Below, piece after piece: positions 22,386-29,598 of a DNA stretch of 64,000 bases. Made by a program: the position numbers and the translations under genes. The notes under the pieces were generated by a model. That model searched no databases and was not told the DNA's origin. It saw only the letters and a program-made list of their open reading frames with translations. The stretch lies in the NCBI GenBank assembly GCA_964438865.1, contig CAYTMI010000003.1, forward strand, positions 124,001 to 188,000, written 5' to 3'. Each line of letters opens with the position of its first letter. Within the stretch, counting starts at the first letter, position 1. Source of the DNA: G016234445 sp964438865 (GTDB taxonomy: Bacteria > Chloroflexota > Dehalococcoidia > Tepidiformales > Tepidiformaceae).

Positions 22386-24011
22386 GTGGTGCAAGAAGAC
22401 AAGGACCAGGCCTCTCCTCAAGCGGACGGCGGCTCGTTCGGCTGGGCTGGCGCGCGCCGGCGGCTTCGGCCGCTCGATGCGGGCGCCCCTCCCGCGGGGA
22501 TGGAACCGGACCGGCTGCGGCCCTCTGGCCAGCTTGCGCCTGCGCGCGGACGCTGGGGTTCGGGCGAAGAGCCACAACCAGCCGTCCCGTCGAACCAACC
22601 GCCTGCCCAGGCACGCGCTACTCCGCTGGCGCTTCGCCCCGTGGCCCCGTCGGCGCCGGCGTCCCCGCCCACTGGACAGGAGGCCATCTCCGCCACATCC
22701 CGGCGGCGGCCGAGCGACCAGGAGACCGCTTCCCGCGGCAATGCCGCCGCCGATGCCGCCAAGGTCCGCCTGCACGAGCTGCTGATCGAAGAACTGGAAC
22801 ACGGGGCGCTCGAAGGCCTTCCCCCCGACAAGCAACGCGAGGGCGTCATCAAAGCCGCCCGGGAACTGCTTGTCCAGGAAGGCATCCAGGTTAGCGGCAC
22901 GAGCCGCGACGAACTCCTGGAAGCGGTCGCCGACGAAGTCCTCGGCCTCGGGCCGCTGGAACCGCTCCTGCGAGACCCATCCGTGACCGAAGTGATGGTG
23001 AACGACCTGGACCGCATCTTCTACGAGCGGGATGGGCGCATCTTCCGAAGCCCGACGCGCTTCCGGGACCGCCAGCACATCATGCGGATCATCGAACGCA
23101 TCGTCGCCCCGCTGGGCCGCCGCATCGATGAATCCAGCCCGATGGTGGACGCTCGCCTCCCCGACGGCTCCCGCGTGAACATCACCATCCCGCCGGTGTC
23201 TCCGAAGGCGCCGACCATCACCATCCGGAAGTTCCGCGCCGACAAGATGCGGATGGCTGACCTCATCGCGGTCGGGGCCATGAGCGAAGCCACGGCGGAG
23301 TTCCTTGCCATGTGCGTCCGGGCGAAGCTCAACATCATCATCAGCGGCGGTACTGGCACCGGGAAGACGACGCTGCTAAACGCTCTCTCGGGCTTCATCC
23401 CGAACACGGAACGCATTATCACGATCGAAGACCCAGCCGAACTCCGGCTTCAGCAAGACCACGTGATCACGATGGAAGCCCGGCCGCCAAGCATCGAAGG
23501 CAAGAACCAGGTGCACCAGCGTGACCTGGTCCGCAACAGCCTCCGCATGCGCCCTGACCGGATCATCGTCGGCGAGGTCCGCGGGTCGGAGTGTTTCGAC
23601 ATGCTCCAGGCCATGAACACCGGCCACGAAGGCTCAATCTCCACGGTCCATGCGAACACCCCCCGGGACGCCATCGCCCGCCTCGAAAACATGGTGCTGA
23701 TGGCAGGCATGGACCTCCCGGCGAAGGCCATTCGCGAACAGATCTGTTCCGCCATCGACATCTTCATCCAAGTCCAGCGCCTGCAGGACGGGTCCCGCAA
23801 GGTCACCCACGTCACCGAAGTGAGCGGAATGGAAGGCGACACGATCACGCTCCAGGACATTTTCCTCTTCAAGCTGGACAAGGTGGACGAAGATGGGCAC
23901 GTCCAGGGGTCGATGCAGCCGACCGGCGTACGCCCCGGCTTCGCGGAGAAGTTCGCAATGGCTGGAATCGAATTCCCGAACCACCTGTTCGGGAACGGAA
24001 TGGGGAGGTAA
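22386..24011 (+). CDS. tadA: TadA/CpaF pilus assembly ATPase
   Basis: 541 aa, GTG start with AAGGGAG upstream. The first about 120 residues are Pro/Ala/Gly/Arg-rich and look disordered, longer than in many CpaF proteins. The rest is a type II/IV secretion ATPase: Walker A GGTGTGKT (321-328), an Asp/Glu box near IITIEDPAELRL, Walker B-type RPDRIIVGEVRG and the His box GHEGSISTVHANTPRDA. It hexamerises under the membrane and powers pilin polymerisation through TadB/TadC. Confidence 0.95.
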   Translation: MVQEDKDQASPQADGGSFGWAGARRRLRPLDAGAPPAGMEPDRLRPSGQLAPARGRWGSGEEPQPAVPSNQPPAQARATPLALRPVAPSAPASPPTGQEAISATSRRRPSDQETASRGNAAADAAKVRLHELLIEELEHGALEGLPPDKQREGVIKAARELLVQEGIQVSGTSRDELLEAVADEVLGLGPLEPLLRDPSVTEVMVNDLDRIFYERDGRIFRSPTRFRDRQHIMRIIERIVAPLGRRIDESSPMVDARLPDGSRVNITIPPVSPKAPTITIRKFRADKMRMADLIAVGAMSEATAEFLAMCVRAKLNIIISGGTGTGKTTLLNALSGFIPNTERIITIEDPAELRLQQDHVITMEARPPSIEGKNQVHQRDLVRNSLRMRPDRIIVGEVRGSECFDMLQAMNTGHEGSISTVHANTPRDAIARLENMVLMAGMDLPAKAIREQICSAIDIFIQVQRLQDGSRKVTHVTEVSGMEGDTITLQDIFLFKLDKVDEDGHVQGSMQPTGVRPGFAEKFAMAGIEFPNHLFGNGMGR

Positions 24012-24015
24012 GGCG

Positions 24016-24981
24016 ATGCTTCCACTCGTAACCCTCTCCACCGCCGTCTTTGTCTTCACGCTGACCCTCTGGTTCGCGGGCTTCGGCACGGCCGGGATGA
24101 CCGAGGCCACCGCCCGCCTGAACCGGATCCGGAATACCGGCGGTCCCTTGCCGCAGGGGCCCAGCGCCGGCGGCTCCTCCGGGCTTCGCAAGCGCACGGC
24201 CGTCAACTTCGGCGGGATCAACCTGGTCCCCGGGAAGCTCTCGGCAAGCTGGTCACTTGACCTCGAACGCGCCGGGCTGACGCTCAACGTCAGAGAATTC
24301 TTCGCCCTGCGGCTGGTCATCGGACTCGTCGCCGCCGCCCTTGGGATGATGGTCCTGCCAGTCCAACAGCTTGGGCTGCTCGCGGTCCCCCTCGGCTATC
24401 TCCTCGTTGGAGTCTGGGTCCGGCGCAGGATTTCCGGCCGGCAGCGCAAGCTGGAAAGCCAGCTCGTGGAGCTGCTGCAGATGATCTCCAGTGGGCTGAG
24501 GGCAGGGTTCGGGCTCCAACAGTCACTCGACGCCGCCGCCGAACAACTCCCGGCGCCGTTGTCGCTCGAAATCCGGCGGACCATGCGGGACATAGGGATG
24601 GGTGCGAGCATCGAGCAGGGGCTGAACGCGCTCAACGACCGCATCGGCAGCCCCGACTTCGACATCGTGATCACGGCCATGCTGATTCAACGCGCAGTTG
24701 GCGGGAACCTTGCGGAAATCCTGGACAACGTTGCCCACACGATGCGCGAACGGGAACGGATCAAGGGTGAAATCCGGACGCTGACATCCCAGCAACGCAT
24801 GACCGGCTACGTCATCGGCGGCATCCCGGTGGGCCTCACCGTGATGTTCTACATTGTAAGCCCGGAGTACATGTCGCTTCTGTTCACCGATAGTCTCGGG
24901 CACATGTTGATTGCCGTGGCAGTGGTCATGGAGACCTTCGGTTTCCTCGTCATCCGCAAGATCGTCAACATCGAGGTGTAA
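24016..24981 (+). CDS. tadB: TadB, type II/IV secretion F-domain platform protein
   Basis: 321 aa from the ATG at 24016, with GGGGAGG at 24002-24008 inside the end of tadA. Hydrophobic segments lie near 8-27, 95-135, 268-290 and 295-315. The cytoplasmic T2SSF domain has QLVELLQMISSGLRAGFG and AVGGNLAEILDNVAHTMRERER, the TadB signature. It forms the inner-membrane platform with TadC. The gene ends 4 nt before tadC, indicating coupled translation. Confidence 0.93.
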   Translation: MLPLVTLSTAVFVFTLTLWFAGFGTAGMTEATARLNRIRNTGGPLPQGPSAGGSSGLRKRTAVNFGGINLVPGKLSASWSLDLERAGLTLNVREFFALRLVIGLVAAALGMMVLPVQQLGLLAVPLGYLLVGVWVRRRISGRQRKLESQLVELLQMISSGLRAGFGLQQSLDAAAEQLPAPLSLEIRRTMRDIGMGASIEQGLNALNDRIGSPDFDIVITAMLIQRAVGGNLAEILDNVAHTMRERERIKGEIRTLTSQQRMTGYVIGGIPVGLTVMFYIVSPEYMSLLFTDSLGHMLIAVAVVMETFGFLVIRKIVNIEV

Positions 24982-24985
24982 TGAA

Positions 24986-25894
24986 GTGCCGCTGCTGATC
25001 GCTCTAGGAGTCTTCGTCGCCGTCACGCTGGCCGTGTTCGGCATCCTTTACCGCCAACCCGCGGACGGGGCAATGGACGCACGCCTGGGAGGCTTGCGCT
25101 ACCAGCGACCCGGCCGCGACGTGCTCGCGGACCCGAACGCCGCGTTCACCGCGCGCGTCCTTCGGCCAATCTTCCGCAGCGTGACCGCCCGGGCCAACGG
25201 GCTCCTCCCTTCGACCATGTCGGAGCGACTGGCGATGGCCATCACCCAGGCCGGGCTCAAGATCAGTCCCGGGCAGTTCATCCTCGCGGTTGCGGTCACG
25301 GCCGGCGTGATCCCCCTGCTGGTCGTCGTGATGATGGCGAGCGGCGGGAATGCCCCGAAGTCCGTGTTCATCGCCTACGGGGTCGCTGTCGCGATGGGCA
25401 TCTACGCACCGAGAATCTGGCTGCTGGGCCGCATCAAGCGACGCCAGAAGGACATCTGGCGGGCGCTGCCGGACGCATTCGACCTGATCACGGCATCGGT
25501 CGAAGCGGGCCTGGGCATCGATGCGGCGTTCACCCGGGTGATCGAGAAGGTGAAGGGACCGTTCGCCGACGAACTGGGCCGGTCGATGCGCGAAATCACG
25601 ATGGGCCGCTCACGCCGCGACGCCTTCGTGGACATGGCGAACCGTACGGGCGTGGAAGAGCTGCGTTCGCTTGTGAACTCCATCGTCCAGGCGGAAGGCA
25701 TGGGCATTTCGATCGGCTCCGTGATCCGCGTGCAGACCGGGGTCATCCGGACGAAGCGGAAGCAGCGGGCCGAGGAACAGGCGTTCAAGGCGCCGATCAA
25801 GATGGTCTTCCCGCTGGTGCTATTCATCTTCCCCGCGATCATGGTCGTCATCGGCGGGCCGGCGATCATCCAGATGCGCAACTCGTCGTTCTAG
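24986..25894 (+). CDS. tadC: TadC, type II/IV secretion F-domain platform protein
   Basis: 302 aa from the GTG at 24986, with GAGG nine nt upstream. An out-of-frame ATG at 24981 overlaps the tadB stop and is not used for this frame. An N-terminal membrane segment, a second pair near 95-130 and a C-terminal one (VFPLVLFIFPAIMVVIGG) surround a T2SSF domain (DLITASVEAGLGIDAAFTRV, SLVNSIVQAEGMGISIG). Paralogous to TadB and expected to pair with it. Confidence 0.93.
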   Translation: MPLLIALGVFVAVTLAVFGILYRQPADGAMDARLGGLRYQRPGRDVLADPNAAFTARVLRPIFRSVTARANGLLPSTMSERLAMAITQAGLKISPGQFILAVAVTAGVIPLLVVVMMASGGNAPKSVFIAYGVAVAMGIYAPRIWLLGRIKRRQKDIWRALPDAFDLITASVEAGLGIDAAFTRVIEKVKGPFADELGRSMREITMGRSRRDAFVDMANRTGVEELRSLVNSIVQAEGMGISIGSVIRVQTGVIRTKRKQRAEEQAFKAPIKMVFPLVLFIFPAIMVVIGGPAIIQMRNSSF

Positions 25895-25897
25895 GCC

Positions 25898-26245
25898 GTG
25901 CCCGCCGTCAGGGACACCACAACCGGCCGTGAGCTGGCGGCAGACGCGGCCATGGCGACGAACCCGTGGACGCGCTTCCGGGGACTGATGCTGCGCCGGG
26001 CGCTGCCCCCGGGTGGCGGGCTCGTGATTCGCCCCTGCGGCTCAATCCACATGATGTTCATGCGCTTCAGGATCGACGCGGTGTTCTTCGACCGGGAGAA
26101 CCGGGTGACGAAGGTAGCGCGCCGCGTCCAGCCGTGGACAGGATTCGCGCTCGGCGGCAGAGGGGCCTGGGGGGTGGTTGAATTGCCAGCCGGGGCCGCC
26201 GAGGGCACGGAGCCCGGGCACGTCCTCGAATTCGCCGCTGATTAG
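25898..26245 (+). CDS. DUF192 family protein
   Basis: 115 aa, GTG start 3 nt after the tadC stop, with no Shine-Dalgarno sequence of its own, so translation is probably coupled. The core RFRGLMLRRALPPGGGL, CGSIHMMFMRFRIDAVFFD and the C-terminal VVELPAG are the DUF192 signature, a small beta-barrel family whose function is not established. The family often has a signal peptide; this one lacks it. Its position at the end of the tad operon and its 4-nt convergent overlap with the prepilin peptidase may be chance. Confidence 0.88.
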   Translation: MPAVRDTTTGRELAADAAMATNPWTRFRGLMLRRALPPGGGLVIRPCGSIHMMFMRFRIDAVFFDRENRVTKVARRVQPWTGFALGGRGAWGVVELPAGAAEGTEPGHVLEFAAD

Positions 26246-26913
26246 ACGAACGAGCCCGGGAAGAGGAGCACGATAAGGCCGCCCGCAGCCAGGTACGGCC
26301 CATAACTGAAGACAGTGCGGGCGCGCCCGGCCAACAGCAACGCGAAACTCGGCACACCGGCGGAGATCGCCCCCAGGAGCAACGCTGTCATGACCGCCGG
26401 CCACCCGCAAACCAGGGCGATCAGGACGATCAGCTTGACGTCGCCCAGGCCGAAGGGCGTGTCTTTGACGCGCAGGAGCAAGCCGATGGCGTGCCCAAGG
26501 GCGAAGACTCCAGCGGCGACAGCCACCGCGAACCCTGCGCCGCCCCAGATCGCTTCGACCGAGCGGTCGGGCCAGGCCCAGGAGAACGCGGCGGCAGCAA
26601 CGATCGCCGGGTAGGTCAGCCGGTTGGGGATGAGCTTTCGTTCGAAATCTGTCGATGCGAGCACGATAAGGACGAGAGCGAAGCCCGCGGTCAGGGCAGC
26701 GGGGCCGGCACCGTAATGGTCCGGCCGGAAGGCCAGCCCCCACGCCACCCCCGTGGCGGCGGCCGCGAAGCCGCGGAACACCAGCCGCCTTCTGCCCCCC
26801 GCAGGCGACTGGCGGTATTCCGGCTGCTGGTAGAGCAGGTGTTGCCGGCCCACGGCCAACCAGCCGGCGGCCAGCCCTGCCCAGGCCGCAATCAGGGTGA
26901 CAGCGATATTCAT
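26242..26913 (-). CDS. A24 prepilin peptidase
   Basis: 223 aa from the ATG at 26913. The frame is open to 27324, but that extension is not membrane-like. Multiple membrane helices carry the two aspartates of the class: Asp89 in LASTDFERKLIPN and Asp158 in FGLGDVKLI. The N-terminal methyltransferase domain of the PilD type is absent, but an about 60-residue segment with one hydrophobic stretch precedes the catalytic part. It should cut the leaders of Flp and TadE after Gly on the cytoplasmic side. It is convergent with the tad operon, so expressed separately. Confidence 0.92.
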   Translation of the reverse strand: MNIAVTLIAAWAGLAAGWLAVGRQHLLYQQPEYRQSPAGGRRRLVFRGFAAAATGVAWGLAFRPDHYGAGPAALTAGFALVLIVLASTDFERKLIPNRLTYPAIVAAAAFSWAWPDRSVEAIWGGAGFAVAVAAGVFALGHAIGLLLRVKDTPFGLGDVKLIVLIALVCGWPAVMTALLLGAISAGVPSFALLLAGRARTVFSYGPYLAAGGLIVLLFPGSFV

Positions 26914-27013
26914 CCGCCGAACTATCAACGCCGAGGGCGCTAGTCTCAAGCCGTGCCCAGTCGCGCGCGCGGCGCTACACTCCGCTTCATCCTCATCCCC
27001 GGGGCCGCCGCCA

Positions 27014-28312
27014 GTGCCAACATCGATCGATTGGGAACGCGTGACGCGCGAAGCCACCGTGCTGCTCCAGGAGTACGTCCGCATCGACACCTCGAATCCT
27101 CCGGGGAACGAAGCGAGGGCAGTCGAGTGGCTCGCCCAACTCCTGGCGGCAGAGGGCATCGCCTTCGAGACCGCGGAATCGGCGCCGGGGCGTTCGAACC
27201 TGATCGCGCGCATGGGCCCGGCGAACGACGCCGTCTGCCTGCTGAACCACACGGACGTCGTCCCCGTGGAGCGGGAATACTGGAGCCGCGACCCCTTCGG
27301 AGGTGAACTTGCCGACGGCTTCATCTACGGGCGCGGGACCCTCGACATGAAGGGGATGGGCGTGATCGAACTCCTGACGTTCCTGCTCTTCAAACGGCAA
27401 GGTGTCGAGCTCCGGCGGGGCGTCATTTTCCTCGCGGCGGCTGACGAAGAGGCGGGGAGCGCCTATGGCGTGTCGTGGCTGGAAGAGCACCGGCCGGATT
27501 GGCTCGCGTGCGGGCTGGTCATCAACGAAGGCGCATATGGCCTGACCGGTATCGGCGGGCGCGACACGCCGCTCTTTCAGATCGCCCCCAGCGAGAAGGT
27601 CCCATTCTGGCTGCAACTCACCGTGCGCGGCCGCCCGGGGCACGGTTCGGTGCCGCACGGCGATAACTGCGCCGAGCACCTGGTGCGGGCGCTGGACAGA
27701 GTCTCGGCGTGGACACAGCAACTCCGGCCGACACCGTTGATGCTCGCCCACGTGGAGGCGATGAACGCCGCCGGAGCGATGAGCACCTCTGGCCTGGACG
27801 ACATCCTCAGGGCGGCGGAACGGAGCCCGGCCCTGCGCGCGCGCATCTCCAACACGATTTCGCTGACGACTATCAACACCGGCATCAAGGTGAACGTCAT
27901 CCCGGCCGTGGCGACGGCGACGCTGGACTGCCGCCTACTGCCCGACGTCGACCCTGACGCGTTCCTCGCCGACCTGAAGCGGGTGATCGACGACGAACGC
28001 GTGACGATCGAAATCCTGAACCGGTTCGAAGGGGGAGAGTCGCCCCTGGAGACCGAGTTTGTCCGCGTCGTCCGGGAGGTTGTGGCCGACATGGTGGAGG
28101 GTTCCCAGGTTGTGCCGGAGCTGACGAGCGGGTTCACAGACTCGCGGATCTACCGGTCGCGCGGGATCCCCGCCTACGGGTTCGTCCCCTGCCTGGTGCA
28201 GCCGGAGGACCTGGCCGGGGTGCACGGCCACAACGAACGGTTGAGCGTGGACAATCTGCGCCTGGGAATCCAGGTCCTCTATGAAGTGGTCCGGAGGTTG
28301 TGTGCGGCATGA
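27014..28312 (+). CDS. M20 family metallopeptidase
   Basis: 432 aa from the GTG at 27014. Possible -10 TACACT at 26976-26981; the ribosome site is weak. Metal ligands of the M20 fold are visible: His in LNHTDVVPVE, Asp in GRGTLDMKGMG, the Glu pair in AADEEAGS, Glu in INEGAYGL and the final His in GVHGHNERLS. The lid-dimerisation domain begins near RGRPGHGSVPHGDN. It should hydrolyse a peptide or N-acyl amino acid in the cytoplasm. The carboxypeptidase/deacylase ArgE/DapE group is the nearest, but substrate choice is not readable. It overlaps the next gene by 4 nt (ATGA). Confidence 0.9.
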   Translation: MPTSIDWERVTREATVLLQEYVRIDTSNPPGNEARAVEWLAQLLAAEGIAFETAESAPGRSNLIARMGPANDAVCLLNHTDVVPVEREYWSRDPFGGELADGFIYGRGTLDMKGMGVIELLTFLLFKRQGVELRRGVIFLAAADEEAGSAYGVSWLEEHRPDWLACGLVINEGAYGLTGIGGRDTPLFQIAPSEKVPFWLQLTVRGRPGHGSVPHGDNCAEHLVRALDRVSAWTQQLRPTPLMLAHVEAMNAAGAMSTSGLDDILRAAERSPALRARISNTISLTTINTGIKVNVIPAVATATLDCRLLPDVDPDAFLADLKRVIDDERVTIEILNRFEGGESPLETEFVRVVREVVADMVEGSQVVPELTSGFTDSRIYRSRGIPAYGFVPCLVQPEDLAGVHGHNERLSVDNLRLGIQVLYEVVRRLCAA

Positions 28313-29268
28313 GCAACTACATCGCGTGGCTCGATTCGAGCGACGGCGTGACCGCGGCGCGGGTGGGCGGCAAGGGAGCGAGCCTCGCGCGGCTTGGGGC
28401 AGCGGGCTTCCCGGTGCCGCCGGGGTTCGCGGTGACGGTCGATGGGTATCGCGCCTTCCACGAAGCGTACGGGCTGACGGACATGCTCGAGCCGCTGCTT
28501 TCGCTGACAGGCCGGCCCACGCCCGCCCAGGTCAGGGAGGCATGCGCGCCCATCCTCGCCCGGCTTGAAGCATCGCGTCTGCCGGGTGCGTTGGGGGAAG
28601 CGGTGGAGGGGGCCTACGACCTCCTGAAGGAGCGTGCCGGTGGCGATGCCACCTTCGCAGTGCGTTCCAGCGGCGTGAGCGAAGACGGCGGCGCGGCGAG
28701 CTTCGCGGGGCTCTACGAAAGTTACATCAACCTCACCGGGGCAGAGGCCGTGGTCGACGCGGTCGTGCGCTGCTACCGGTGTCTCTGGGAGCCGCGGGCC
28801 GCCCACTACCGCGCGATCAAGGGATTCGACCACCGCGCGGAAGCGATGGCGACGGTCGTGATGCAGACGGTGCGAAGCGCGGTCAGTGGCGTGGCCTTCA
28901 CCCTGAACCCCGTCACCGGCGCCCGCGACGAAGTGTTGATCAATGCATCCTGGGGCCTGGGCGAGGCGGTCGTTTCGGGGATGGTAACGCCCGACAATTA
29001 TGTCGCCCGCAAGGACGGGACCATCGTCCAGAAGGACGTGATGGACAAGCACATCCGCGTGGTGCCATCAGCCGGGGGCACCGTCCAGGAGCCGACGCCG
29101 CCAAACCTTGCCGCAGCACCGGCCCTGACCGACGAGCAGATCAGCGTGGTGGCCCTCAGCGCCGCGGCCGTGGAGGTGCACTACGGGGTGCCGATGGATA
29201 TCGAGTTCGCCTTCGATGACACAGGGCGGTTCTACCTGCTGCAGGCGCGTCCGATAACCACGCTCTAA
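28309..29268 (+). CDS. Stand-alone PEP-synthase N-terminal ATP-grasp domain (PPDK_N)
   Basis: 319 aa from the ATG at 28309, with GGAGG 11 nt upstream and an ATGA overlap with the M20 gene. The sequence runs from VGGKGASLARLGAAGFPVPPGF through FAVRSSGVSEDG and GVAFTLNPVTGARDE to the closing FYLLQARPI, i.e. exactly one pyruvate/ATP-binding domain. The swivelling His domain and the PEP-binding barrel of PEP synthase or PPDK are missing, and the downstream DNA encodes an unrelated convergent gene. It is a natural single-domain protein or the partner of a His-domain protein encoded elsewhere. A rifampicin-phosphotransferase-like split is an alternative. Confidence 0.87.
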   Translation: MSNYIAWLDSSDGVTAARVGGKGASLARLGAAGFPVPPGFAVTVDGYRAFHEAYGLTDMLEPLLSLTGRPTPAQVREACAPILARLEASRLPGALGEAVEGAYDLLKERAGGDATFAVRSSGVSEDGGAASFAGLYESYINLTGAEAVVDAVVRCYRCLWEPRAAHYRAIKGFDHRAEAMATVVMQTVRSAVSGVAFTLNPVTGARDEVLINASWGLGEAVVSGMVTPDNYVARKDGTIVQKDVMDKHIRVVPSAGGTVQEPTPPNLAAAPALTDEQISVVALSAAAVEVHYGVPMDIEFAFDDTGRFYLLQARPITTL

Positions 29269-29274
29269 CCGCCG

Positions 29275-29598
29275 CTACCCCGTAAGGCCCGCCAACTGGA
29301 GCAGCAGGAGCGCGGTTTCGTCCTCGTCGAGCGCGGCGTTGATGTCCTGACCGACGGCAAAGAACCAGTGCTGCACCAGCTCGCGCGCGGTCTGCTCCAC
29401 TTCGGCGCCCTGGCTGGACCGGCTGACGAGGGGCGACACCGGCCGGCCAAGCTCCTCCACCGACTTTTCGCCGCGGAGGATGGCGACCGCTTCGATGAGG
29501 TGCGCAGCGGTCACCAGGGGAGCGCCGAGGTAGCTCGCGACAGCACTGGCGGTGGTGAGGATGTCGACAAAGCGAATGGGGCCGGGAGAGTCGCTCAC
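29275..29598 (-). CDS. Conserved small protein, weakly Clp-N-like
   Basis: 107 aa, GTG start in a GTGA overlap with the ligase/acyltransferase upstream, so co-translated with it. It is predominantly helical. VTAAHLIEAVAILRGEKSVEELG recalls the repeat of Clp N-terminal domains (substrate or adaptor binding), but the match is short and I hold it loosely. No catalytic motif, signal peptide or membrane segment. The operon context suggests a link to acyl-lipid metabolism. Confidence 0.6.
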   Translation of the reverse strand: MSDSPGPIRFVDILTTASAVASYLGAPLVTAAHLIEAVAILRGEKSVEELGRPVSPLVSRSSQGAEVEQTARELVQHWFFAVGQDINAALDEDETALLLLQLAGLTG

